The notes below the pieces were generated by a model, which saw nothing but the letters and a program-made list of their open reading frames with translations, did no database searches and had not been told where the DNA came from. The translations under genes were made by a program, and so were the position numbers. A stretch of DNA of 64,000 bases from UBA4615 sp044368415 (GTDB lineage: Bacteria; Pseudomonadota; Gammaproteobacteria; Burkholderiales; Burkholderiaceae_E), in the NCBI GenBank assembly GCA_044368415.1, contig JBIPLJ010000017.1:7541-71540 (forward strand). Direction: 5' to 3'. Positions 34,394 through 42,378 of this stretch are shown piece by piece; position 1 is the stretch's first letter, and every line of letters starts with the position of its first letter.

Positions 34394-34915
34394 GTGCCCC
34401 GAGCCCCTCGTCCCGTGCCCGCCCGTCTCATACCGGCTTCCGCTCCCGCCTCGAAAGCCGTGCCTGTCGCGAAGGCCGTGCCTGCCGATCCCGCCGCGTT
34501 CCGCGTCCTCAACGAGATCGGCATCATCGACCAGCTCGCGCGCAACCGCTTCGAGCGCGTGCTGCCCCAGGGTCTGTCGATCGCGCAGTTCACGGTACTC
34601 AACCACTTCGTGCGGCTCGGCGGCGAGCCGAGCCTGGTCGCGCTTTCGCGCGCCTTCCAGGTCAGCAAGCCCGCGATGGGCAAGCTGGTGCACCGGCTCG
34701 CCGAGCAGGGCCTGCTCGACGTGCGCGCCGACCCCGATGATGCGCGCGGCAAGCGTGTGACGATCACCGAGTCCGGCACCGCGATGCGCCATGCGTGCGT
34801 GGCCGCGCTTGCACCCGAGGTCGTGCGGCTGCACGACGCGCTCGGCGACGACGGCTTCGATCGACTGCTGCCCGCGCTGCAGCGGCTGCGGCAATGGCTC
34901 GACAGCCACCGATGA
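34394..34915 (+). CDS. MarR-family transcriptional regulator
   Basis: A 173-residue winged-helix regulator. After a 30-residue Ala/Pro-rich tail come the dimerisation helix (FRVLNEIGIIDQLARNRFERVL), the recognition region (LVALSRAFQVSKPAMGKLVHRLAEQGLLDVRADPDDARGKRVTIT) and the closing helices. The D-x-R wing typical of MarR is present (DPDDARGKR). The GTG start is the only reasonable one after the preceding stop. It may regulate the nitroreductase promoter upstream, whose palindromes are of MarR size (inference). Confidence 0.88.
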   Translation: MPRAPRPVPARLIPASAPASKAVPVAKAVPADPAAFRVLNEIGIIDQLARNRFERVLPQGLSIAQFTVLNHFVRLGGEPSLVALSRAFQVSKPAMGKLVHRLAEQGLLDVRADPDDARGKRVTITESGTAMRHACVAALAPEVVRLHDALGDDGFDRLLPALQRLRQWLDSHR

Positions 34916-34949
34916 CGCCGGCATCCGACCGGCCCCAGGAGACCGCGCG

Positions 34950-35222
34950 ATGAACGGCAGCCCCCATACCCGTCCCCAATGGCGTGTCGAGGGACGCACC
35001 GTCGTCGTCACCGGTGCCGCCCGCGGGCTGGGCGCGGTGATCGTGCAGGCCTTCGTGGCCGCGGGGGCGCGGGTCGCCGCGCTCGGGCGGGTCGCCGCGG
35101 AGCTCGGCGGCCTCGACACACCGAACTACGTCTACACGCGCCTGGCCGAGCCGCGCGCGACGTACCCGATGCTGAGTGGCACTGCGGCGGCCTGGCTGGA
35201 GAAGCAAGGCCTGATGCGATAG
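34950..35222 (+). pseudogene. Truncated short-chain dehydrogenase
   Basis: Ninety codons begin with a good ribosome binding site (AGGAGA) and an intact SDR nucleotide-binding start (TVVVTGAARGLG, residues 18-29). After about residue 52 the sequence no longer fits an SDR: the NAG, catalytic serine and YxxxK regions are absent, and it runs into an unrelated-looking tail (TRLAEPRATYPMLSGTAA) before the stop. This looks like an SDR 5' end fused by deletion to the 3' end of another gene. It may still be translated. Confidence 0.6.
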
Positions 35223-35230
35223 GCGACGCC

Positions 35231-35866
35231 TCAGCCCTTCCGCGCGACTTCGGCCAACAGTGCGTCGTCGATGGCGCGGGCGCGCAGCGCGGCGGGCCGC
35301 GCCATGATCCGAGACACGTAGGCGGCGATCGCGGGCCGCTTCTCGATCGTGCCGAACTGCAGCCCCCAGCCGAGCAGCGAGCCGACGTAGACGTCGGCCG
35401 CCGAGAAGCGGCCGCCGGCGAACCACTCGTGCGCGCCCAGATGCACGTCGACGGTATCGACGACGGCGGCCAGCGAGCCGTAGCCGACCATGCCGCGTCG
35501 CTCGTCGGGCACCGCCACACCGAGTGCCTGGTTGGTCGTCGCCGCCTCCAGCGGCCCGGCGCCGAAGAACATCCACCGGTACCACTCGCCGCGCGCGGGC
35601 TGGTCCTGCGACGGCGCCAGGCCGGCCTCGGGGAACGCGTCGGCCAGGTACGTGCAGATCGCCGCGCATTCGGTGACGACCGTGCGCCCGTGCACGAGTG
35701 CCGGCACTTTGCCCATCGGATTGATGGCGAGGTAGGCCGGCGCCTTCATCGTCGTGCCGTACTCCATGAGCTCGGTGCGATACGGCCGCCCGACCTCCTC
35801 GAGCATCCAGCGCACGATCCGGCCGCGCGACATCGGGTGGGTGTGGAAGACGAGTTCGTCGGACAT
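35231..35866 (-). CDS. Glutathione S-transferase family protein
   Basis: A 211-residue GST. The N-terminal thioredoxin-like domain reads VFHTHPMSRGRIVRWMLEEVG, with MGKVPALVHG and the TECAAICTYLAD (Glu/Ser) glutathione-binding motif near residue 65; the helical C-terminal domain contains FSAADVYVGSLL. It is the last gene of the P450 operon, nine bases after P450, and might conjugate or isomerise an oxidised intermediate. Confidence 0.88.
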   Translation of the reverse strand: MSDELVFHTHPMSRGRIVRWMLEEVGRPYRTELMEYGTTMKAPAYLAINPMGKVPALVHGRTVVTECAAICTYLADAFPEAGLAPSQDQPARGEWYRWMFFGAGPLEAATTNQALGVAVPDERRGMVGYGSLAAVVDTVDVHLGAHEWFAGGRFSAADVYVGSLLGWGLQFGTIEKRPAIAAYVSRIMARPAALRARAIDDALLAEVARKG

Positions 35867-35874
35867 GGCGGGCC

Positions 35875-37146
35875 TTAGGCCGGAATCCGCACCGGCAGCT
35901 TCGAGTAGCCGCGCACGAAGTTCGAGCGGATCCGGGTGGGCTCGCCGAGGAGCTCGATCGACTCGAAACGCGCGAGGATCTCCTGCCAGAGGATCTTCAG
36001 CTGCAGTTCGGCGAGCCGGTTGCCCACGCAGCGGTGGATGCCGAAGCCGAACGACAGGTGCTGGCGGGGCCGCGGCCGGTCGATGATCAGCCGCTCCGGG
36101 TCGGCGATCATCCGCTCGTCGCGGTTGCCCGACAGGTACCACATGATGACTTTGTCGCCCTTCTTGATCATCTGCCCGCCGAGCTCGATGTCGGCGACCG
36201 CGGTGCGCCGCATGTGCGGCAGCGGCGTCTGCCAGCGGATGACCTCCGGCACCATCGAGTCGACCAGCGCCGGATTGGCGCGCAGCTTCGCCCACTCCTC
36301 GGGGTAGCGCGACAGCGCGAGCAGGCCGCCTGTCATCGAGTTGCGGGTGGTGTCGTTGCCGCCCACGATCAGCAGCACCAGGTTGCCGAGGAACTCCAGC
36401 GGCGGCATGTTCCGCGTCGCGGGGCCGTGCGCGAGCATCGAGATCAGGTCGGTCTTCGGCGGCGCGTTGACGCGCTCGTTCCACAGCCGCGTGAAGTATT
36501 GCGCCATCTTCACCAGCTCGGCCTGTCGCGCCTCCCACGAGGACACGCGGCTCGTGTCGATATCGGGGTTGGTTGTGGCGATGTCCGACCACCAGGTCAG
36601 CAGCCGGCGGTCCTCGAACGGAAAGTCGAACAGCGTCGCAAGCATCATGGTGGTGAGCTCGATCGAGACCGTGTCGACCCAGTCGAAGGTCTTGCCGCGC
36701 GGCAGCGAGTCGAGCACGCGCTCCGTGCGCTCCCGAATCAAGCCTTCCATGTTCGCGAGGTTGCCCGGCGCCACGATCGGGCTGACCGCGAGCCGCTGTA
36801 CGTCGTGCTTCGGCGGATCCATCGCGATGAACATCTGAAGCCGCTCGGTCAGCGGACGGTCCTGGATCGCGATGCCGCCGTTCGACCAGTCGGACGAGAA
36901 CACCTGATGGTTGGTGTCGACCGCCATGATGTGGTCGTAGGTGGTCACCGACCAGTAGTCGCCGAACATCGGGCTGTGCGAGCGGTGCACCGGCGCGTCG
37001 CGGCGCAGCCGAGCAAAGTAGTGGCCGATCGTGTCGTCGGCGAACAGCAGCGAGTCGCTCGGGTCGATCTCCTCGAGCGGCATCGAGAACGCGCGCTCGT
37101 GCGCGGCGGCCTGGGCAGGGGACAGCACCTCGGTGGCGGTCGTCAT
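35875..37146 (-). CDS. Cytochrome P450
   Basis: A 423-residue soluble bacterial P450. The I-helix oxygen-activation motif GGNDTT is at 262-267, the E-x-x-R pair at 301-304, and the heme loop FGFGIHRCVG at 366-375 with Cys373 as the iron ligand. The sequence resembles class I P450s that take electrons from a [2Fe-2S] ferredoxin, which is encoded 35 bases upstream; no ferredoxin reductase gene is in the operon. Similar families oxidise terpenes, alkanes or fatty acids; the substrate is not identifiable here. Confidence 0.94.
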   Translation of the reverse strand: MTTATEVLSPAQAAAHERAFSMPLEEIDPSDSLLFADDTIGHYFARLRRDAPVHRSHSPMFGDYWSVTTYDHIMAVDTNHQVFSSDWSNGGIAIQDRPLTERLQMFIAMDPPKHDVQRLAVSPIVAPGNLANMEGLIRERTERVLDSLPRGKTFDWVDTVSIELTTMMLATLFDFPFEDRRLLTWWSDIATTNPDIDTSRVSSWEARQAELVKMAQYFTRLWNERVNAPPKTDLISMLAHGPATRNMPPLEFLGNLVLLIVGGNDTTRNSMTGGLLALSRYPEEWAKLRANPALVDSMVPEVIRWQTPLPHMRRTAVADIELGGQMIKKGDKVIMWYLSGNRDERMIADPERLIIDRPRPRQHLSFGFGIHRCVGNRLAELQLKILWQEILARFESIELLGEPTRIRSNFVRGYSKLPVRIPA

Positions 37147-37181
37147 GGCGGTACTCCTCGTGTGTCGAGCGGATACGTCGC

Positions 37182-37502
37182 TCAGTGCTGGCCTTCGGGC
37201 ATCGTCACGGTCAAGCCGTCGAGCGCATCGACGACCGGGATCTGGCAGGCGAGGCGCGAGCTTGCGCGCCGCTCGGCGGTGAAGTTCAGCATCTCCTCCT
37301 CCTGCTGCGAGGGCGCCGCGAGGCGCTGCGCCCACTCGGGCTCGACGAACACGTGACAGGTGGCGCAGGCGCACATCCCGCCGCAGTCTGCGTCGATGCC
37401 GGGCACGCCGTTGTCGACGGCGGCTCGCATCAGCGATTCACCGACCGCGGCGTCGACCGCGTGGCGGGTGCCGTCATGGGCGATGAAGGTGACACGGGGC
37501 AT
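37182..37502 (-). CDS. [2Fe-2S] ferredoxin, putidaredoxin type
   Basis: A 106-residue ferredoxin with cluster ligands Cys40, Cys46, Cys49 and Cys86 (C-X5-C-X2-C-X36-C), the adrenodoxin/putidaredoxin arrangement, plus an extra Cys44. It should pass single electrons to the P450 encoded downstream. The RRASSRLACQIPV segment around the last ligand is family-typical. Confidence 0.93.
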   Translation of the reverse strand: MPRVTFIAHDGTRHAVDAAVGESLMRAAVDNGVPGIDADCGGMCACATCHVFVEPEWAQRLAAPSQQEEEMLNFTAERRASSRLACQIPVVDALDGLTVTMPEGQH

Positions 37503-37543
37503 GGTGGCGCTCTCTGAGGTTGGGTTCGGATCGGGAGGGCGTG

Positions 37544-38425
37544 TCAGCGTTTCGGCGCAGCGCGGCGCGCCTCGATCTCGGCGCGAGTCATGCCGAGCGC
37601 CTGGCCGATCGGGCCGGGCGTGTCCAGGTCCCAGCTGTGGCGCGGGCCCATGGTGATGCCGCCGTCGACGGTGATGTGCGTACCGGTGACGAACCCGGCC
37701 GCGTCCGACGACAGGTAGATCACCGCGTCGGCGATGTCGCGCGGACGGCCCGAGCGGCCGATCGGGTTGGCAGCACCGCTGCGCTCGGCGACCTTCGCCG
37801 CGAGCTCGCGCGCGTCATCCTCGCCGAGCCCGAGCGAGTACCCGAAGATGCCCGTCGCGATGAAGCCGGGCACCACCGCGTTGATGCGGATGCGGTGCGC
37901 CGACAGCTCGGCGGCGGCGACCCGGGTGTAGTGCAGCACGCCGGCCTTGGCCACCGAGTAGGCAAGCGGCGCATAGCCGGCCTGCAGCGCCGAGATCGAG
38001 GCGGTGTTGACGATCGCGCCACCGCCGCGCCGCTTCATGTGCGGCACTGCGTACGAGGTGCCCGCGGCGATCGCGCGCAGCAAAAGCGCAAAGGTGTCGT
38101 CCCAGCCCTGGGCGTCGAAGCCCTCGACGCCGACCGCCGAGCCACCGTGCCCGGCATTGCTGAACAGGATGTCGAGCCCGCCGAAATGTGTCGCCGCCGC
38201 GTCGATCGCGGCACGCAGTTCATCCAGCCGCGTGACGTCGCAGCGCTCGAAGCGTACGACGCCGGGGAAGCGCTCGGCCAACGCTCGGCCGGTCTCCTCG
38301 CGGAAATCGACCGCCAGCACGCGCGCGCCCTCCTCGACGAAGCGCTCGACCGTCGCCAGGCCGATGCCCGAGGCCGCGCCGGTCACGACGGCGACCTTGC
38401 CGTCTAGGAGTGGGTTCATTGCCAT
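37544..38425 (-). CDS. Short-chain dehydrogenase/reductase of the P450 operon
   Basis: A 293-residue classical SDR: TGAASGIG at 15-22, NAG at 90-92, Ser143, Tyr156 and Lys160. An insertion near residue 185 (FGYSLGLGEDDARELA) and a 30-residue C-terminal extension are longer than in the simplest members, like SDRs that act on hydroxylated ring compounds. It may oxidise the alcohol made by the P450 (inference). The ATG at 38425 overlaps the permease gene by ten bases; an ATG at 38419 would give an ATGA overlap. Confidence 0.88.
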   Translation of the reverse strand: MAMNPLLDGKVAVVTGAASGIGLATVERFVEEGARVLAVDFREETGRALAERFPGVVRFERCDVTRLDELRAAIDAAATHFGGLDILFSNAGHGGSAVGVEGFDAQGWDDTFALLLRAIAAGTSYAVPHMKRRGGGAIVNTASISALQAGYAPLAYSVAKAGVLHYTRVAAAELSAHRIRINAVVPGFIATGIFGYSLGLGEDDARELAAKVAERSGAANPIGRSGRPRDIADAVIYLSSDAAGFVTGTHITVDGGITMGPRHSWDLDTPGPIGQALGMTRAEIEARRAAPKR

Positions 38426-39174
38426 CTGAGCAGCGCCTTCTCGAGCCGGGTCATGCCCTGGGTGACGATCACGCCGAGCAGCGCCAGCAGCGCCAGCAGC
38501 CCCATGACGCCGTTCATGTTGAAGGTGGACTGCAGGTAGGCGAGCACCTGCCCGAGCCCGTGCTCGGCGGCGATCAGCTCCGCGCCCACGACCCCGAGCA
38601 TCGAGTAGATGAGTGCCAGCCGCAAGCCGGAGAAGATCACCGGCACCGCCGACGGCAGCGTGACCTTGAAGAACACTTGGCGCGGCGTCGCGCCGAGCGA
38701 GCGCGACAGCGTGACCAGGTCCTGCGACACGCCGCGGATGCCGGCCACGGTGTTGGCCAGCACGATGAAGAAGGCGAGGCTGGTGCCGACCGCGACCTTC
38801 GAGCCCAGCCCCAGGCCGAACCACAGCAGGAAAAGCGGCGCGAGCGCCAGCCGGGGCATGGCGTTGAGCACCGTCAGGTACGGGTCGAGCGCGCGCTCGA
38901 CCTTCGGGACCATGACGAACACCAGGCCGAGCGCGAGCGCCGCCACACTGCCCAGCACGAAGGAGATCAGCGTGCCGGCGACGGTGTAGCCCAGGTCGCG
39001 CCACAGCTTTCGCCCGGTAACAAATCCGTCCCACAGGTAAGCGGCGATGCCGCTCGGCTGCCCGAAGAAGGTCTGCGCCAGCCACTCCTGGCGCATCGCC
39101 AGCTCCCAGACCCCGAGAAAGGCGGCGATCGCCGCGGCGTGGGCGGCGACCGTGGACGCGCGCACGCTGCTCAC
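38416..39174 (-). CDS. ABC transporter permease, NitT/TauT (SsuC) type
   Basis: A 252-residue permease with about six membrane helices and the EAA-type loop (LSRSLGATPRQVFFKVTLPSAVPVIFSGLRLAL) near residue 150 typical of SsuC/TauC. The GTG start overlaps the ATPase stop by four bases (GTGA). It forms a homodimeric channel for the binding protein and ATPase encoded just upstream. Confidence 0.92.
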   Translation of the reverse strand: MSSVRASTVAAHAAAIAAFLGVWELAMRQEWLAQTFFGQPSGIAAYLWDGFVTGRKLWRDLGYTVAGTLISFVLGSVAALALGLVFVMVPKVERALDPYLTVLNAMPRLALAPLFLLWFGLGLGSKVAVGTSLAFFIVLANTVAGIRGVSQDLVTLSRSLGATPRQVFFKVTLPSAVPVIFSGLRLALIYSMLGVVGAELIAAEHGLGQVLAYLQSTFNMNGVMGLLALLALLGVIVTQGMTRLEKALLRWQ

Positions 39175-39959
39175 GTGATCGCCCCGGCCGTCGAACCCAG
39201 CCCTTCCTCGAGCTTCTCCCAGACGTATGCGTAGACGTCGAGAAAGTGGCGGTCCCTCTGCAGCGCCCGCACGTGGCGCGGCCGCTCGAGATCGATCTTC
39301 ACGTCGGCGACGATGCGCCCGGGACGGGCGCTCATCACCACCACGCGGTCGGACATCGCGACCGCCTCGGCCAGGTCGTGGGTGATGAAGACGACGGTGC
39401 GCTGCTGCGCGCTCCACAGCTCGAGCAGCAGGTCTTCGAGCTGAAGCTTGGTCTGAGCGTCGAGGGCGCCGAATGGCTCGTCCATCAACATCACCGGCGA
39501 GTCGAGCGCGAAGGTCCGCGCGAGCGCGCAGCGCTGCCGCATGCCGTGCGAGAGCTGCTTGGGCCACTTGTCCTCGAAACCCGCGAGGCCGACGCGCGCC
39601 AGCAGCTCGCCCGCGCGCCTCGTGCGCGTGGCCTGGTCGATGCCGCGCACCTCCATCCCGTAGCAGGCGTTGGCCAGCGTCGTACGCCAGGGCAGCAGGC
39701 AGTCTCGGGCCAGCATATACGCGACGCCCGGATTGCCCGCCACCGGCGTCTTGCCGAGCAACGAGATCCGGCCGTCCTGCAACGGCACCAGCCCGGTCAG
39801 CAGATTCAGGATCGTCGTCTTGCCGCAGCCGCTCGGGCCGACGATCGACACGAACTCGCCTTCGCCGATCGACAGCGAGACATCGTCGACGGCGACAACG
39901 TCGCCGAAGCGCACCGTCAGCCCGTCGATGGAGATCGCGGCGCTCATCGGGACGCTCAT
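39171..39959 (-). CDS. ABC transporter ATPase, NitT/TauT (SsuB) type
   Basis: A 262-residue ATPase: Walker A GPSGCGKTT near residue 42, signature LSHGMRQRCALAR, Walker B VMLMDEPFGALD and switch FITHD. The Q-loop reads YMLARDCLLPW, where the usual glutamine is replaced by alanine; the signature has LSHGM rather than LSGGM. Both variants occur in this subfamily as far as I recall, so activity is still expected. A start at 39947 (second Met) is possible. Confidence 0.92.
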   Translation of the reverse strand: MSVPMSAAISIDGLTVRFGDVVAVDDVSLSIGEGEFVSIVGPSGCGKTTILNLLTGLVPLQDGRISLLGKTPVAGNPGVAYMLARDCLLPWRTTLANACYGMEVRGIDQATRTRRAGELLARVGLAGFEDKWPKQLSHGMRQRCALARTFALDSPVMLMDEPFGALDAQTKLQLEDLLLELWSAQQRTVVFITHDLAEAVAMSDRVVVMSARPGRIVADVKIDLERPRHVRALQRDRHFLDVYAYVWEKLEEGLGSTAGAIT

Positions 39960-39967
39960 CGGACCAC

Positions 39968-40993
39968 TCAGGGCGCGCGGTCGAGCACGAGGTCGGAGAC
40001 GGCCGCGGCCTTGTCGATCTGCTTGGTCTCCAGCAGCAGGTCGAGGTTCGCCTGGATCGCCTTGCGGTTGATCGTCGCGCGGTAGGTGCCCGAGTCGATC
40101 GCGATCTTCAAGGCCGTGGTGAGCACCTCGTCACCACGGGGCATGTCGAACTTGAAGAACTGCTGGGTGATCTTCGTGACCTCCTCGAAATTGGCCGGCA
40201 CGTTGATGAAGGCGTCGGCCTCCTTCACCGCGCGGATCACCGCTTCGATCACATGCGGGTTGCGGTCGATGTACTCCTGGGTGAAGACCAGCCCGTTGCC
40301 GCCGCCGTTGAGCGCGAACTGCTCGGCCGGCAGCTTGTCGATCGCGGCCCGCCACAGCACCTTGCAGGTCTTGAGCACGTCGCACATCGCGCCCGCGGGC
40401 TCGAACATCGACAGGGCGTCGACTTGCTTCGAGACCAGCGCGCCATAGGCGGTGTTGGGCGCGCCGACCGCCACGAAGGTGACGTCGTCCGGATTGACGC
40501 CGGCCTTGGTCAGCATCCAGCGCATGGTGACCTCGGTGGCCGCGCCGCGCGCGGTCACACCGATCTTCTTGCCTTTCAGGTCGAGCATGAACGCGGGCCA
40601 GCCGCGGGTCGCGTTCGGCGTCTCGAGGTGGTTGCCGGCCAGCAGCGCAGCGACGTTGGTGACCGCGCCGCCCGCGACCATCTTCATCTTCGCGCCGCGC
40701 ATCACGGCCTGGTTCATCACGTCCGAGGGGCCGAGGAAGGCGTCGATGCTCTTGGCGAGCATCGCCTGTGCGCCGAGCGGCGCGGCCGGGATGGTTTGCA
40801 GCTCGCACTTGATGCCGGCGCGCTCGCAGTAGCCCTTGGCGATAGCGACGCGGATCAGCATGTTGCCAAGGCCGGGATAGTCCTGGAACTTGACTGACTC
40901 GCCCTTGCCCTGCGCGGTGGCCGGTGCGGGGGCGGCCAGCAGGCCGAGGGTCGCGGCCAGGGCGGCGGCGGTCGACACGAGGAGCCGGGTCAT
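39968..40993 (-). CDS. ABC transporter substrate-binding protein, NitT/TauT type
   Basis: A 341-residue periplasmic protein of the NMT1/SsuA class. Signal peptide residues 1-28 end at APATAQG; the mature protein has YPGLGNMLIRVAIAKGYCERAGI at its start and three-way lobes with LKGKKIGVTARGAATE near residue 145. Such proteins bind sulfonates, nitrate, taurine, pyrimidine precursors or aromatic acids. It is the first intact gene of the P450 operon. Confidence 0.9.
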   Translation of the reverse strand: MTRLLVSTAAALAATLGLLAAPAPATAQGKGESVKFQDYPGLGNMLIRVAIAKGYCERAGIKCELQTIPAAPLGAQAMLAKSIDAFLGPSDVMNQAVMRGAKMKMVAGGAVTNVAALLAGNHLETPNATRGWPAFMLDLKGKKIGVTARGAATEVTMRWMLTKAGVNPDDVTFVAVGAPNTAYGALVSKQVDALSMFEPAGAMCDVLKTCKVLWRAAIDKLPAEQFALNGGGNGLVFTQEYIDRNPHVIEAVIRAVKEADAFINVPANFEEVTKITQQFFKFDMPRGDEVLTTALKIAIDSGTYRATINRKAIQANLDLLLETKQIDKAAAVSDLVLDRAP

Positions 40994-41067
40994 GGTCTGT
41001 CTCCGTGAAGTCGTTGCGGCCGTCGTTCGTACGACGGCTGGGGTGCGGGGCGATCCGCGAAAGACGA

Positions 41068-41386
41068 ATCCGAGCCCCGAATGCGGCGCTCGCGCAGGAA
41101 GTCGAAGCCGTGCAGCTCGATCTTCGTGCCGATCGGTCGCGCCGGACGCGCCCGCCAGGTCGAACTTGAACGGATCGCGGTCGACGGCGATGACCCGCGC
41201 CGCGCCGGCCAGCACCGCGGCGTGGATCGCCGACAGGCCGATGCCGCCGGCGCCGAAGATGGCCACCGTCGAACCGGGCTCCACGCGCGCGGTGCGCACC
41301 CGCACTTCGCGCCGCCTGAGCTGCTCGATGGCCACCTGCTCGATCGTCATCGGCTGGCGAGGCGCGTGCAGAACGGCGGCTTTCAT
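41068..41386 (-). pseudogene. Zinc-type alcohol dehydrogenase remnant
   Basis: Three pieces of an MDR alcohol dehydrogenase remain in order: the start (MKAAVLHAPRQPMTIEQVAI, from 41386), a nucleotide-binding segment (EPGSTVAIFGAGGIGLSAIH, then RVIAVDRDPFKFDLA), and, in another frame, a C-terminal piece (IGTKIELHGFDFLRERRIRG, ending near 41068). The catalytic zinc-binding half and most of the rest are missing. The first junction falls within a V-R-T-A-like stretch, consistent with deletion between short repeats. It stands directly behind the TetR operator at the head of the operon. Confidence 0.75.
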
Positions 41387-41454
41387 CGCTGTCTCCTCGT
41401 CCGTGACGTCCACTTGACGTCCCCTTGACGGGCGTGGCGTGCGGGCTTGCGTCG

Positions 41455-41474
41455 TGTAATTCGAGTGAATTACA
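41455..41474. promoter_or_regulatory. Palindromic operator between tetR and the P450 operon
   Basis: A perfect inverted repeat with 8-bp arms, TGTAATTC - GAGT - GAATTACA, lies 54 bases before the tetR start and 69 bases before the adh-remnant start. Size, symmetry and position between divergent genes fit a TetR-family binding site controlling both directions. Confidence 0.7.
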
Positions 41475-41527
41475 GTCGGATCGCCCTCTTGTGTCAATTG
41501 CCTCGGGGGGAAGGCGATCACGCCGCG

Positions 41528-42208
41528 ATGCACAAGACTTCCATGTTCGCCGGGGACCCTGGCACCGCCCCGACCGCGATGGCGCTGCTCGACGTCGCCG
41601 AGCGGCTGTTTGCGCAGCAGGGCATCGCCGCCGTATCCCTGCGCCAGATCGTCATCGCCGCCGGGCAGCGCAACCTGTCGGCGGCGCACTACCACTTCGG
41701 CTCGCGCGAGGGGCTTATCCGCGCGGTGATGGAGCGCAGGATGCGCACGATCGACGCGATCCGCCACCGGCGACTCGACGCGATCGAGGCTGCGGGGCGC
41801 ACCAGCGAGCTGAACGCGATCGTCGGTGCGGCGGTCGAGACGCTGGCCGAGGTGGTGCGCGGCACGCCCTGGGGGCCGGACTACGTGCGGGTGCTGGCGC
41901 AGGCGCTGTTCGACACGGACATGCGGCTGCTCGAGACCACCGATCCGTCGCTGCGCAGCGGCATCGAGCGGGCGCGTGTGATGGCCCGCAGGCTGCTGCC
42001 CGCGTTGCCGCAAGCGACATTCGATGCGCGGGTCGCCATCGTCCACCACGAGACGGTGTATGCCATGGCGCGCTGGGTGGACAGACACGGGCCGGTCGAT
42101 GACACGAACCGCCGGAGCTATCGGGCCACGGTGCGCGGACTCGTCGAGTTCATGAGCGCGGGCCTGGGCGCGCCGGTGCTGCTGGCGCCGACCCGGGTGC
42201 GGGCCTGA
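41528..42208 (+). CDS. TetR-family transcriptional regulator
   Basis: A 226-residue regulator. The DNA-binding domain covers residues 16-62 (ALLDVAERLFAQQGIAAVSLRQIVIAAGQRNLSAAHYHFGSREGLIRAVM), with the helix-turn-helix intact. The C-terminal ligand domain has no recognised signature. The ATG at 41528 was chosen since longer readings run into the operator. It probably represses the divergent transporter-P450 operon and responds to its substrate (inference). Confidence 0.9.
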   Translation: MHKTSMFAGDPGTAPTAMALLDVAERLFAQQGIAAVSLRQIVIAAGQRNLSAAHYHFGSREGLIRAVMERRMRTIDAIRHRRLDAIEAAGRTSELNAIVGAAVETLAEVVRGTPWGPDYVRVLAQALFDTDMRLLETTDPSLRSGIERARVMARRLLPALPQATFDARVAIVHHETVYAMARWVDRHGPVDDTNRRSYRATVRGLVEFMSAGLGAPVLLAPTRVRA

Positions 42209-42378
42209 CCGGTTCGCACCTCGACTGGCCACGTGCGGGCGCACGACACGAGCGGTACCCTGCGCCGTCCACCCCGTTAGACGACCGGCCCGCTCGGCGG
42301 TAAGCTCGGGCGCCCCGCGGCGGGCGCACCACCGTGCGCACTTGATCCGATCGCCCAACAAAAGAGAGAAACAACCCC

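Noticed and set aside
39171..39959. Possible inactive ABC ATPase because the Q-loop glutamine and LSGG signature differ
   Set aside because: Walker A, Walker B and the switch histidine are intact, and these variants are, to my knowledge, usual in this NitT/TauT subfamily.
42310..42327. Terminator hairpin after tetR (GCGCCC / GGGCGC)
   Set aside because: A 6-bp GC stem is expected by chance in this composition, it lies 100 bases from the stop and has no T-tract.
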